From contig JAAVTG010000333.1 in assembly GCA_011947345.1 (NCBI GenBank), positions 124,001 through 188,000 of the forward strand: a stretch of DNA of 64,000 bases. The letters are read 5' to 3'. How positions within the stretch are numbered: position 1 is the first letter of the stretch; every line of letters starts with the position of its first letter. The translations under genes were made by a program, and so were the position numbers. The notes under the pieces were generated by a model that saw only the letters and a program-made list of their open reading frames with translations, made no database searches and had not been told where the DNA came from. The DNA comes from Phytophthora quininea. Lineage: Eukaryota > Oomycota > Peronosporomycetes > Peronosporales > Peronosporaceae. This document shows, one piece after another, positions 34,166 through 44,026 of the stretch.

Positions 34166-35560
34166 CTGATGCCAGCGCGCTTTCGACCAGATCAAAACTC
34201 GTCAGTCGCGGTCACGCTGCTCTTCTCTGACTTCTCGCTCCCGTTCGATCTGCACACAGACGCTAGCACCTTCCGGTTGGGGGACGTAGTTAGCCACCGG
34301 GGCACGCCCCTGGCATTATTATGCAGGAAGCTTTCCGGTACCCTGCACAAGTACTCCGTGATGGAGCTCAAGTTTTCCTCGGTCGTTGAGGTCCTGCATG
34401 AATTCCGCAACATCCTTCTAGGTCAATGAATCGTGGTGCATACTGACCACATTATCCTGACCTTAGCCAATTTTGAATCGGACCATGTCAGCCAATGGCC
34501 TTGATAACCTTAGAGTTCATACCCGAGATCAAGTATATCCAGGGCCACAACAATATGGTCGCTGACGCATTCAGCCGCCTACTATTCCTTGACGACGGAA
34601 CTAACCAGTGCTTCGAGCTAGAAGCAGCTGAGAAAGAATTCCCATTGGTCTTCGAACGCATTCCTCGTGAGAAGCGGGACGACCAAGAACTGCAACGATT
34701 TGTGCGTCAACGCCAAGTCCAAACCAACAGAATGGCAAATCCAAGTTCATGTACTTGGATCAACGTATCGCCGTTCCAGCCGCCCTACAGCAATATATCA
34801 TGCTCTAGTAACACGAGCAGCTAGAACACCCAGGCATGAACCGCACGTACTTGAGTGTCCACCAGCACTTTACATGGAGAAACATGAAACAAGACATTGA
34901 TGGGTTCGTCAGCGGCTGTGAGATCTGCCAGACGTGGAAACGTAACAAGAAGAAGTAGGGCAAGTTATCTGCCACCGATCTGGTGCTCCAGCCATGAAAA
35001 GTAGTCTGCAGCGACAGCGTCGGAGGCAACAAGTACAGCACAATGGCAACGATAGACCCCGCCACGGGCTGGTTCAAGGTTAGGATGACAAGGAAGCAAA
35101 GACTGTCACCCTCACGCTCGATGCCGAGTGGCTTTGCCGATATCCGAGACCTGAGATTTGAATCTTCGACCAGGGCAACGAGTTCGCGGGATTTAAGTTC
35201 CAAGATATGCTTACTAGCTATAGAGTCAAGCCACGCCCGACAACGGTAATAATCCCTAAGCAAACAGCGTGTTAGATCGCTTGCATCAAGTCGTCGCCAA
35301 CATGGTGCTGAACTCGAAATTTGCTGCAGACTGGACGCGCAATAAGCAACGCAAGCTTCGTCAAGACCAGCGCAACAACCAGCGACAAAACAACAGCAGG
35401 CTCTAGCACACGTACAACGTCGGCGACTTGGTGCTCATCGTCACGGATAAACACTGCACGAGTATGCTTGACCAGCCGACTATCGGGGGCTTCTGTGCTG
35501 AGATGGGGGCAATTGTACATGCCTATTGTGTTTCCCCAATAATTTTCATGACTAAGTCGT
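34166..35560 (+). pseudogene. Ty3/gypsy RNase H and integrase, decayed
   Basis: RNase H: FSDFSLPFDLHTDASTF, SHRGTPLALLCRKLSGTLHK, SVMELKFSSVVEVL and VVHTDHIILTL, followed by IKYIQGHNNMVADAFSRL. The zinc-binding H2C2 domain of integrase reads HPGMNRTYLSVHQHFTWRNM and FVSGCEICQTWKRNKKK (about 34830-34960). The core is broken: MATIDPATGWF (35041), and then frame changes through IFDQGNEFAGF to DRLHQVVANMVL and HTYNVGDLVLI near 35410. Many stops. No flanking LTR was found, so the element is old. Confidence 0.75.
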
Positions 35561-36296
35561 GCTTTGGGCGACGGACGGGGCCACCGTTTCCTGTGCAATG
35601 TTCTGCCTCACGCGCCAATGCCCACTTGGTCTTCATACTCCTCAACTACAGGAGATAATAATCCACGATTAGTATGCGCACAAACTGCAAGTAATAATCT
35701 TAGACTGGCACTACTGGTTGGTGAATATCTTGCTCTGGTTCACTGACAACGTAGATGCTAGAATAAACCACGCGTATTTGATACGCTTAGTATCTCTCCT
35801 GCCCCTGAAGTGAGCATTAAGCTCCTTGTAGCGAAGGCGAAAGAGCTCTTCTACATCATCGTCGCTGACAATTGTCACGGCTGCTGCCACTACTTGTAGC
35901 TCAAACGAGTCATCACCGACCACTCCGGCAACCTCAGAAACCGCGCTGCACTATTCTCTCAACAAACGGTGAGCCGGCCGCCAAGCGCGCGAAGCGCTCT
36001 CAAGGTGAGCGTGTAGAAGATGGTCTGAGCGTGGTTGCATAGGGGATTTAGTGAAGGAATAGAAGCTCCTGGAAAGGGGCTCACTGCTGCTTGAAGCGGA
36101 GCAGAAGATGGACTGCTGTTGCTGTCTAGCAGCAAACGGAGGCGTTTCAAAAGCAAAATGAACTTACCAATGCTCATAACACACTATTACTGACGCAAAT
36201 TCAAGCTCAGAGTGACAGGCTGAAGCAGCAGAATAAAAATGTCCGAGAGCTGTTGGATCTTATTCGTCGAGAGCGATTCCGTAGCTAGTTAGAGAT
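35561..36296. other. No gene seen
   Basis: Between the gypsy remnant and the Harbinger relic. Short open frames only, no domain motif, no repeat with a partner elsewhere in the window. Confidence 0.4.
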
Positions 36297-37207
36297 TCAA
36301 ACGCAATCAAAAGCTTCCGTAATAGCCAAAAGCGAATTGCGTTTTCTTTCACCGAAGACCGCGTCGTCGTTGATGTTGAGCGTTATGTCTTGCAAAACTA
36401 TCGTTGCAGCCAAGATGTCCACCGCTTTGTCGACGCTCTTCGTGTTGACGCTGCAGTTGACGATTCCAAAACGTTGTTCCAGAGCCCAAATGCACACTCC
36501 ACCACCATTCTTGTCCCCGAATGCAAATAGTTAAACCGTAGCCGCTCTTATGTCAACCCTGCTCATCGGCCTCGCTGAAAGGTGTCATGTGCGCGAGCAA
36601 ATTGCTTACCATGCGTCACCAAGAAAGTGCGTGTCTACAGGAAAAACTTGTTCACGTGCGAGCCTAGCACAGACGCACGCTGCATCTTCTGGTCCGACCA
36701 CGACCCGGGGCGAAACTCAACACTTATACAGCGCATTATGTCATCAACTGCACATTAAATGCTGGAAACATTTTGCGGCAGTAGTAACCTTCAAAGTCAC
36801 TGGGCGTAGTATTTCAACAAGTGACTCCTCAATAGTGCTAACAACACCCGGAACTCCGCCCTATGCCTGGAACGCTTTCTCAATTCGCTTCTAATCTTCT
36901 TCGAGCCTAGGCAATTGCACAAACGTGTGCAGTACTCTTCTTAAAGCATTGAGGAATATGTCAATCACGTCAACAGCCCATGACTTCGAAATTGCAAATG
37001 CCGCTGTTGTTTCTCTATATCCCCACCTTGCAAACCTAGAAAAACATCAAGCATGCTACCTTCTTCTCGAATGTGTGCTCCTTCACGAAGTGATCCAGCT
37101 CGTATTCGTCTAGCTCATGCCGCAGAACATCACAGAGGCGAAAGAAGCCAGCTTTGGCACACCTGAGATTCTGTCTAAACCACTCGTCGTAGGCAGGATT
37201 TTAAATC
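36297..37207 (-). pseudogene. PIF/Harbinger-type transposase remnant (3' part)
   Basis: The minus strand reads FRLCDVLRHELDEYELDHF (about 37155-37095), then broken sequence, then YHFLGDAW...MSRVDIRAAT and, from about 36497, CIWALEQRFGIVNCSVNTKS, KAVDILAATIVLQDITLN. The pattern GDA...AFGI...RWRI...A..C.LHN is that of the DDE_Tnp4/PIF-Harbinger transposase C-terminal half. Stops and frame changes abound. The 5' part lies beyond the copia element (42,093 onward), which split this relic. Confidence 0.5.
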
Positions 37208-37212
37208 ATCGC

Positions 37213-37600
37213 AAAAGGAAGAGCACTTGAGCAGTAGTTGGCAAAATGCAAAGTGATTCGATTCAGGTCCTTAGTTCGCAACCGCGTGCTACCTCTAAGC
37301 CTGCTACTGGGTATCCTTTACTGGATACACCCTACTGGATTCTCTACTGGATACACAGTTACCTTACCCAATCAGAGAACGCCACGTCGATGCCCATCCT
37401 GTACCTACAATCTTGCACCCACAATAGGTACCCACAATCCTGTACCCACAATCATGGCGTAATCACTGTGACGTAAACACCGTCCGTAATCACAGGAATG
37501 ATTGCGGTACCACACAGTGAAGGTCACGCCGACCTCACTGATGACGCGTCCACGTCACACGGTCGCTTGGCGAGGCGTCGTCACATCACTCTTGACAACA
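37213..37600 (-). repeat. Copia element 1, 3' LTR
   Basis: 388 bp. In element sense it starts TGTTGTCAAGAG and ends CTTCCTTTT, so the end is not the usual CA. The last codons and the stop of gag-pol (37555) lie inside this LTR. Confidence 0.93.
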
Positions 37601-40600
37601 CTCCCACTCGACTCGTCAGCGACCACGATGCCCAACTTGGTCCTGAGCGCGTCGAACTGCGGCGCCGCGATTGGCTTCGTCATGATGTCCGCCAGCATGT
37701 CGAGTGTCGAAACATACTGCAACACCACTTGACCGTCCTCGACCTTCTCGCGCACAAAGTGGTAGCGGATGTCGATGTGCTTGGTGCGCTTGTGGAACTC
37801 GGGGTTCTTGGCCAACGCGATGGAGCCTTGGTTGTCCTCGTAGATCTTCACCGCTTCATCGCTTGCCATCTCGCCCAGCTCGCACAGAAACACCTTGAGC
37901 CACACCGCCTCCTGCGTTGCCTCCGACAGCGCCATGTACTCGGCCTCCGTCGACGAGAGCGCCACCGTGCGCTGCTTCTTGCTCCGCCAGCTGATGCATC
38001 CGCCGTTCATCATGAACGCGTAGCCGCTCGTACTCCGTCGAGACTCGATGTCGCCGGCCCAGTCTGCATCCGAGTAGCCTTGCAGTCCGTCACCGCTGCT
38101 CGCTTGAAACACGAGGCCGTGCGTCTTCGTGCCTCGGATGTAGCGGAAGACCCTCTTGAGCGCCTGCCAGTGTGTCGGACAGGGGTCCGCTGCGAACTGG
38201 CTCAGCACTCCCACTGCCGCTGCGAGGTCCGGACGAGTACCAACCATGAGGTACATGAGGCAGCCCACGGCGTTCCGGTACGGAACATTCGCCATGGTCT
38301 CGCCGTGCTTGCAACCTCCTTCGCACATGGCCTTGGTCAGCTTCAGACCCGGATCCTGCGGCGTCTTCACAGGGTTGCTCTCATCCATCTTGAACTTCTC
38401 GAGGATGTCCTTCGCGAACTTGGTCTGCCGCACTGACACCTTCCCAGTCGCCACATCTTGCTCGATCTCCATACCGAGGAAGTACTTGAGCTGGCCCATG
38501 TCAGTCATCTCGAAGCGGTCACTCAGCGCCTGCTTCGTGTCCTTCAGCATCCAGTCGCTGCTGCTCGCGAGGACCAGATCGTCCACGTACAGCGCCACGA
38601 ACATCATGTCGTGACCGTCCCGCTTCAGGTAGATGCAGTGGTCGGACTCGCACTTCTTGAACCCGAGCTTCAGCATGAACTCGTCGATCGTCTTGTTCCA
38701 CATCCGCGGCGACTGCTTCAGGCCGTACAGCGAACGCTTGAGCCTGCACACGTAGTCGGGTCGATCTCCGTCCACGTATCCGTCCGGCTGCGCCATGTAG
38801 ATGTCCTCGTCCAGCAAGCCGTTGAGGAACGCGGTCTTCACATCCATCTGATGCACCGTGAGCTTGTACTTGGCCGCCAGACTGAGCAGCACACGGATCG
38901 ACGTGAACTTGGCCACCGGCGCGAACGTCTCGTCGTAGTCGATGCCGTACTTCTGCGAGAATCCCTTCGCCACCAGTCGCGCCTTGAACCGCTCGATCTC
39001 TCCAGACTGGTTCTCCTTCACGCGGAACACCCATCTGCAGCCGATCGCCTTGCGTCCCTTCGGCAATGGCACCAGGATCCACGTCTCGTTCTTGCGGAGC
39101 GACTCCACCTCCGAGTCGCACGCTTCCTTCCACTTGTCTGCGTCGCTGGATTCCATCGCCGACTTGAACGTCGTCGGCATCTCTCCCACTGAATCCACGA
39201 CGTACGCAGCCTCGAAGTCTTCCTTCGCTTGAGCTGCGGCAGACATCTCGTCCAGCGGCTGCTGTCGACGCGGCACCGCATACCGCTTGGCGCTCGGGAT
39301 CTCCACTGCTTCCTCGAGCGACTGTGTGCGCGGGTGTCGCTTGCTGCCGGGCTCAAAGTCTTGATTCCGCGCAGCTTCTTCTTCGTTCTCATCCGATCCG
39401 GACCGAGCCCCCTCATCCGTGGTGTCTTCGTCATCATCTGTCGGAAGACCCACCACCATCTCCTTCGAAGCGTAGTCGCGTCTCCCACCGTCGAAGACGT
39501 CTTCCATGAACTGCGCGTCGCGGCTCACCAACACGCGACCACTCTCGATCTCCTCGAACCGATACGCCTTCTCGTGCTCCGAGTACCCGAGGAAACGACA
39601 GCGCACCGACCGAGCGTCGAACTTCGATCGCTTCTCCTTCGGCACGTGCACGTACGCGTGGCACCCGAACACCTTGAGGTTCGCCAGCAAAGGCTTCTTG
39701 CCGGTCCAAACGTGGTGCGGCGACTTGTCGTGGCTGATGGCGCGCGTCGGACACCGGTTGCGGAGGAACGTGGCCGTCATCACCGCTTCTCCCCAGTATT
39801 CCTTCGACAACCCGGCGTGTTCCAGCATGCAACGCGCACACTCCACCAGCGTCCGGTTCATCCGCTCCGCCACTCCGTTCAGCTGAGGCGTGTACGGCGG
39901 CGTGAACTTCTGCTCGATGCCGCGATCCGCACACAACTTGGCCATCGTACCCGAAGTGTACTCGCCGCCGTTGTCACTCCGGAGCGTCTTCACTCGCTTG
40001 CCGGTCTGCGTCTCAGCCAACGCGACGAACGCAGCGAACTTGGCAGCCACCTCCGACTTGTTCCGAAGCAGGTACACCACACAGAAGTGCGACTTGTCAT
40101 CGATGAACGTGACGAAGTAGCGCTTGCCTCCGAACGTCGCCGTCTGCATCGGACCGCACACATCGCTGTGGACCACTTCCAGCACTTGCTTCGCACGGTT
40201 CGGCGACGACTTCATGAAGCTCACTCGCGTTTGCTTGCCGAGTGCGCATCCGTCGCACACCTCCCACTGCTTCACCGACGTCATGGGGATGCCAGTGCCG
40301 TAGCCCTTCTTCACGATGGCGTCGAGACCGCCATGGCCGATGTGACCAAGTCGAAGGTGCCAGAGGTACGACGTGGTGTCCCCTTGGCGATCCTTCGAGC
40401 TTGCCGCATTGGCCTCGTCAGCAGGCGTCCTCGGTGTCATGCAGAGTTTGAACAGTCCCTTTCCCTCACGAGCGCCGAGCTTCCACTTGACACCCTTCGT
40501 TTCCGCGAAGCACCCGTCGCTCTCGAAGGTCACTGGCCCAACGTCCTTGGTGAAGCGGCCGACTGAGAACAGGTTGCGCGATAGCTTCGGGATGTGCCAC

Positions 40601-41700
40601 ACACCCGTGAGCACACCCTTCTTCATGCCGCGCGGAGTCTTCATCGACATCACGATGTCGCCGCTTCCCACTGCCTGCACCACACCGTCGTCCGCCAGAT
40701 GCACGTCCACCGGAGAGATCTTCTTGTAGTTCTTCATGTACTCCTTCGAGTACGTCATGTGCTGCGTCGCACCCGAGTCGACCAGCCACATGCCACTCGG
40801 CTTGGAGGCACCCGCGTCGCCACCAACCGAGAAGAGGAAGTCGCCAGAGTCGTCTTCACACTGCGCGACGTTCGCTCGTTGCGGCCTCTGCCGCTCCCCG
40901 TTCTCGCGGATCCGCACCGGACACTTGGCGATCCAATGTCCATGCTCGCCGCAGTAATGACAGGCGCTCGTCTTCTGCGCTTGCGCCTGCCGTCCCTTGC
41001 GCTTCCCGTTGTCGCTTGTCATGAACGCTTGACCTTGAGCGTGCGCGGTTCCGTCAGCACCGCCACCTTGTTCCTTGCGCTTCATGTCCTCGTGTAGGAG
41101 CCGAGACGTCACGAGCTCCCACGTCAGCGTGTCGGAACGCGATTCCAACGCCGTGATGAGGAACTGGTACGACTCGCTCAGACTGGCAAGAAGCGTGATC
41201 ACCAAGTCGTCCTCGCTGACTGCAGCGCCGACCGCGTCGAGCTGCTCCGCCAGCGTCTTGAGCTTGTTGATGTGCTCCAGCACATCATCACCTTCGTCCA
41301 TCGTCGTAGTGAAGAACCGTCGACGAAGAAAGAGCTTGTTCGCCAGGCTCTTCTTCTCGAAGTGTCCTTCCAGTCTTGACCATGCATCATGCGCGTCCTT
41401 CGCCGACCGCACCAGCGGCAGCTGCGAGTCCTCCATCGCGAGACAGACGATCGCCAGCGCCTTGCGCGACTTCTTGCGAAACATCGCTTGATCCGCCGCG
41501 GTCTGGCACTGCTCGAGCTTCACTTCCCCACTCGTCACTTCCCACAGTTCGCGCTCCTCGAGCACCATCTGCATCTTGAACTTCCATGTGTGGAAGTTGG
41601 TTCCGTCGAACTTGTTGATGCGGGCGGTCGCGGTCGGGGCGGCGTCCATGGCGAAGGCGTAGTCGGGGTCTTGGTCAGGGAAGACGGGGCTTGGGCTCAT
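37555..41700 (-). CDS. Copia gag-pol polyprotein, intact (1,381 aa)
   Basis: The first in-frame ATG is 41700, inside the primer binding site; the frame runs to a stop at 37555, within the 3' LTR. Domain order: gag (INKFDGTNFHTWKFKMQMVL, residues about 27-230); zinc knuckle CHYCGEHGHWIAKC (about 255); aspartic protease WLVDSGATQHM (about 310); GAG-pre-integrase LWHLRLGHIGHGG with CDGCALGK; integrase with D in DVCGPM, D in RSDNGGEY and E in LNGVAERMNRT (about 510-670); reverse transcriptase GCRWVFRVKENQSGE to YVDDLVLAS (about 900-1090); RNase H DADWAGDIESRRSTSGYAF, STEAEYMALSEA and YEDNQGSIAL (about 1200-1340). The PR-INT-RT-RH order defines Ty1/copia. All catalytic residues that I can check are present. 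Confidence 0.95.
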   Translation of the reverse strand: MSPSPVFPDQDPDYAFAMDAAPTATARINKFDGTNFHTWKFKMQMVLEERELWEVTSGEVKLEQCQTAADQAMFRKKSRKALAIVCLAMEDSQLPLVRSAKDAHDAWSRLEGHFEKKSLANKLFLRRRFFTTTMDEGDDVLEHINKLKTLAEQLDAVGAAVSEDDLVITLLASLSESYQFLITALESRSDTLTWELVTSRLLHEDMKRKEQGGGADGTAHAQGQAFMTSDNGKRKGRQAQAQKTSACHYCGEHGHWIAKCPVRIRENGERQRPQRANVAQCEDDSGDFLFSVGGDAGASKPSGMWLVDSGATQHMTYSKEYMKNYKKISPVDVHLADDGVVQAVGSGDIVMSMKTPRGMKKGVLTGVWHIPKLSRNLFSVGRFTKDVGPVTFESDGCFAETKGVKWKLGAREGKGLFKLCMTPRTPADEANAASSKDRQGDTTSYLWHLRLGHIGHGGLDAIVKKGYGTGIPMTSVKQWEVCDGCALGKQTRVSFMKSSPNRAKQVLEVVHSDVCGPMQTATFGGKRYFVTFIDDKSHFCVVYLLRNKSEVAAKFAAFVALAETQTGKRVKTLRSDNGGEYTSGTMAKLCADRGIEQKFTPPYTPQLNGVAERMNRTLVECARCMLEHAGLSKEYWGEAVMTATFLRNRCPTRAISHDKSPHHVWTGKKPLLANLKVFGCHAYVHVPKEKRSKFDARSVRCRFLGYSEHEKAYRFEEIESGRVLVSRDAQFMEDVFDGGRRDYASKEMVVGLPTDDDEDTTDEGARSGSDENEEEAARNQDFEPGSKRHPRTQSLEEAVEIPSAKRYAVPRRQQPLDEMSAAAQAKEDFEAAYVVDSVGEMPTTFKSAMESSDADKWKEACDSEVESLRKNETWILVPLPKGRKAIGCRWVFRVKENQSGEIERFKARLVAKGFSQKYGIDYDETFAPVAKFTSIRVLLSLAAKYKLTVHQMDVKTAFLNGLLDEDIYMAQPDGYVDGDRPDYVCRLKRSLYGLKQSPRMWNKTIDEFMLKLGFKKCESDHCIYLKRDGHDMMFVALYVDDLVLASSSDWMLKDTKQALSDRFEMTDMGQLKYFLGMEIEQDVATGKVSVRQTKFAKDILEKFKMDESNPVKTPQDPGLKLTKAMCEGGCKHGETMANVPYRNAVGCLMYLMVGTRPDLAAAVGVLSQFAADPCPTHWQALKRVFRYIRGTKTHGLVFQASSGDGLQGYSDADWAGDIESRRSTSGYAFMMNGGCISWRSKKQRTVALSSTEAEYMALSEATQEAVWLKVFLCELGEMASDEAVKIYEDNQGSIALAKNPEFHKRTKHIDIRYHFVREKVEDGQVVLQYVSTLDMLADIMTKPIAAPQFDALRTKLGIVVADESSGSVVKSDVTTPRQATV
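37601..37615 (-). other. Polypurine tract of copia element 1
   Basis: In element sense CGAGTCGAGTGGGAG directly abuts the 3' LTR, the position where the plus-strand primer forms. It is only moderately purine-rich at its 5' side, and the run GAGTGGGAG is the likely core. Confidence 0.6.
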
Positions 41701-41704
41701 AACC
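41690..41704 (-). other. Half-tRNA-Met primer binding site, copia element 1
   Basis: Element sense GGTTATGAGCCCAAG starts directly after the 5' LTR. It is complementary to a tRNA-Met anticodon arm (CAU anticodon within GGGCTCATAACC), not to a tRNA 3' end, as in Drosophila copia where a half tRNA primes. The ATG within it is the gag start codon. Confidence 0.75.
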
Positions 41705-42092
41705 AAAAGGAAGAGCACTTGAGCAGTAGTTGGCAAAATGCAAAGTGATTCGATTCAGGTCCTTAGTTCGCAACCGCGTGCTACCTCTAAGCCTGCTACT
41801 GGGTATCCTTTACTGGATACACCCTACTGGATTCTCTACTGGATACACAGTTACCTTACCCAATCAGAGAACGCCACGTCGATGCCCATCCTGTACCTAC
41901 AATCTTGCACCCACAATAGGTACCCACAATCCTGTACCCACAATCATGGCGTAATCACTGTGACGTAAACACCGTCCGTAATCACAGGAATGATTGCGGT
42001 ACCACACAGTGAAGGTCACGCCGACCTCACTGATGACGCGTCCACGTCACACGGTCGCTTGGCGAGGCGTCGTCACATCACTCTTGACAACA
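41705..42092 (-). repeat. Copia element 1, 5' LTR
   Basis: 388 bp, identical to the 3' LTR by reading. Starts TGTTGTC at 42092 and ends CTTCCTTTT at 41705 beside the primer site. Confidence 0.93.
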
Positions 42093-42446
42093 ATCGCGGC
42101 AAACTCCAGCAGTGTCAGTGTGAGGATATTCTCCTTCTCATAGCAAAATGTCCAAACCGCAGCTGTAGCAACAGCCCCCATCGCTGCACCGATCGCAGCA
42201 GTGACGCACTTGTCCAGCTCCACCCAATCTCTCCAAAGACGATCGACTGCAAAGCGAGGTTGGTGATTTACTTCTCTCGAAAAGACGATCAAAAACCAAG
42301 ACGAACGTTTTCCTGATCAGGGCCTTAGCAGAAGGTGATTTTGAAATGACAGATCTTAGATGCGACTGGTCTGTTGAGCGTTTGGAGGCGGCTGGGCTAG
42401 CGGTGCATTCGCAATGTAAGAGCTGTCGATGACTGGGCTTCGGCAA
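42093..42446 (-). pseudogene. 5' part of the Harbinger relic, beyond the copia insertion
   Basis: The minus strand has an open stretch from 42292: VNHQPRFAVDRLWRDWVEL and AAMGAVATAAVWTFCYEKE, running up to the copia target site. Across the copia element the minus strand continues with FRLCDVLRHELDEYEL. By position this is the N-terminal region of the same transposase relic. I cannot identify a domain in this piece by itself. Confidence 0.4.
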
Positions 42447-42461
42447 CAGTTGTGGGTTCTA

Positions 42462-42677
42462 CAGTGCTGGCCATAAATATATAGCCGACCCTATTTCGCT
42501 ACTAATTCCGTCAAGTCTCAGTCCATTAACCAAAAAGTTCGTAATTAGGCGATTCAGACGAAGACCTTTTCGGGGTGTTTTCAGATTTCGCAGGCGAGCT
42601 GTGGTTGTCGAGATATAGAAGTGACCATCACTCTTGAGCTAGCCAAACGTCTGTGGCCACGCAGACTTCGAGCGTTT
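42462..42677 (+). repeat. Terminal inverted repeat, left, of the Tc1/mariner element
   Basis: 216 bp ending GACTTCGAGCGTTT. Long repeats of this kind are longer than the usual 20-60 bp of classic mariners. Confidence 0.85.
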
Positions 42678-42717
42678 GCGGGGCTATAGCTGGTGGTTGC
42701 TGGCATTTTAGTGCTTG

Positions 42718-43701
42718 GTTTTCTTGCCTTTCTCTTCCATAACGTCTGCAACCCTATTTGGCATCGATTCGACTAAGTTTTGCAGTCGCTCCAGCTCCAT
42801 GTCCTCCCGGGCCTTCGGAATCGCAATTTTGAGCTCGTTCACCGTCAGATATTGCTTGCCACCGCGGTAAACCTGTCGAGCTAAGATCCCCCACGTTTTC
42901 TATTAGATTCAGGTCGGGAGAAAGCGCTGGCCACTCTAGAACGTCCACACTGCAGCTGCTGAGATAGGCCCTGGTGCTCCGTGACGCATGTATACTGGCG
43001 TTGTCTTGCTGAAAAGTGTAGTCCTCGCCGTGGAAAGCTTCGCCGAAAGCAAGCAAATAGTTGGTCAGCGTTTCTTGGTAGTCGAGAGAGTCTTGACGGC
43101 CTACGAGGAACGCCAACTCGGTCTTACCCTTGGAGGAAAACCCACCCCAGATCATGACTAAACCTCCGCCGTTTTGACGGCTAAAATAGGTCTCCTTTTC
43201 GCATCTGAGATCGTACCAGTAGTACTGGAGGCCGTTCGGGCCGTCCAGATTAAATTTCTTTTCGTCCGAAAAGATAATTTGGTCCCAATCAGTCCGGCCC
43301 TTGATCATGGCCCTTGCCCATTGACGTCGGGCAAGTTTGTGGCTTAATTTTAACATGGGTGTGCGATTTCTCTTGCCATACGTCGTGTCTAGAGCTTGCT
43401 GAAGCACTCGGCGTACGGCGCGCGACGACACGGAGAGCCCCAGCGAAGATTTCACAGCACTGGAAGACTTCTTAGCGGTCTTCGCCTCCAAAATGATGCG
43501 CCGCTGCGTTCTTGCATTCACTTTTCGCGGTCTTCCAAGTCTTTTAGCGGACTTGTAGGAATCCTTGGTCCTCCAGAACTGGCTCACGCCCGATTTAGAG
43601 CGGCCGAGCTTGTCGGCGATGACCGCGAACGTCCATCCGGCTTCCCGAAGGCCGAAAATTGTTCCCCTTTCAATATCCGTGAACTCGGAGCCCTGTGGCA
43701 T
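42718..43701 (-). pseudogene. Tc1/mariner transposase, frameshifted after the catalytic triad
   Basis: Starts MPQGSEFTDIERGTIFGLRE at 43701. A helix-turn-helix DNA-binding domain follows (GWTFAVIADKLGRSKSGVSQ, the GRPRK hook, then VKSSLGLSVSSRAVRRVLQ). The DDE domain shows D in IIFSDEKKFNLDG, D in FQQDNASIHAS and E in SPDLNLIENV, consistent with DD34E spacing. Just after the glutamate, near 42885, two bases appear to be missing. Downstream the original frame can be followed as VNELKIAIPKAREDMELERL to a stop at 42718-42720, while the frame from the start runs on to 42754. So the enzyme loses its last 55 or so residues. A recent, nearly intact pseudogene. Confidence 0.85.
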
Positions 43702-43808
43702 GACCCAGACGATCCCTACGCAAAATCTACGGCTGAGGCTAGAATCAGTAGAGGATAAGCTTTTGAATAAGGAGCGATTGCGTCCGTAAAGCGTTCTAGA
43801 ACAGTCGA

Positions 43809-44024
43809 AAACGCTCGAAGTCTGCGTGGCCACAGACGTTTGGCCAGCTCAAGAGTGATGGTCACTTCTATATCTCGACAACCACAGCTCGCCTGCAAAA
43901 TCTGAAAACACCCCGAAAAGGTCTTCGTCTGAATCGCCTAATTACGAACTTTTAGGTTAATGGACTGAGATTTGACAGAATTAGTAGCGAAATAGGGTCG
44001 GCTGTATATTTATGGCCAGCACTG
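43809..44024 (-). repeat. Terminal inverted repeat, right, of the Tc1/mariner element
   Basis: Inverse copy of the left repeat, beginning AAACGCTCGAAGTC and ending at CCAGCACTG. Confidence 0.85.
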
Positions 44025-44026
44025 TA

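Larger units (their letters stand above)
37213..42092 (-). mobile_element. Intact Ty1/copia LTR retrotransposon
   Basis: 4,880 bp, bounded by ATCGC target duplications (37208-37212 and 42093-42097). LTRs of 388 bp at both ends are identical as far as I can read. Contents in element order: 5' LTR, half-tRNA primer site, one gag-pol frame without internal stops, purine-rich tract, 3' LTR. Identical LTRs and an open frame mean a recent insertion that may still be active. It is inserted in the older Harbinger relic. Confidence 0.95.
42462..44024 (-). mobile_element. Tc1/mariner DNA transposon with 216 bp terminal inverted repeats
   Basis: 1,563 bp starting CAGTGCTGGCCATAAATA and ending with its near-complement, flanked by TA on both sides (42460-42461, 44025-44026). 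The inverted repeats cover 42462-42677 and 43809-44024, with only a few mismatches by reading. It encodes one transposase, frame-broken. CAGTGCTGGCC-type ends, TA duplication and a DD34E enzyme identify the superfamily. Confidence 0.92.

Noticed and set aside
37213..42092. Long plus-strand open frames (244-445 aa) across the copia element as genes
   Set aside because: They are antisense shadows of the GC-rich gag-pol frame and show His/Arg-rich, low-information sequence.
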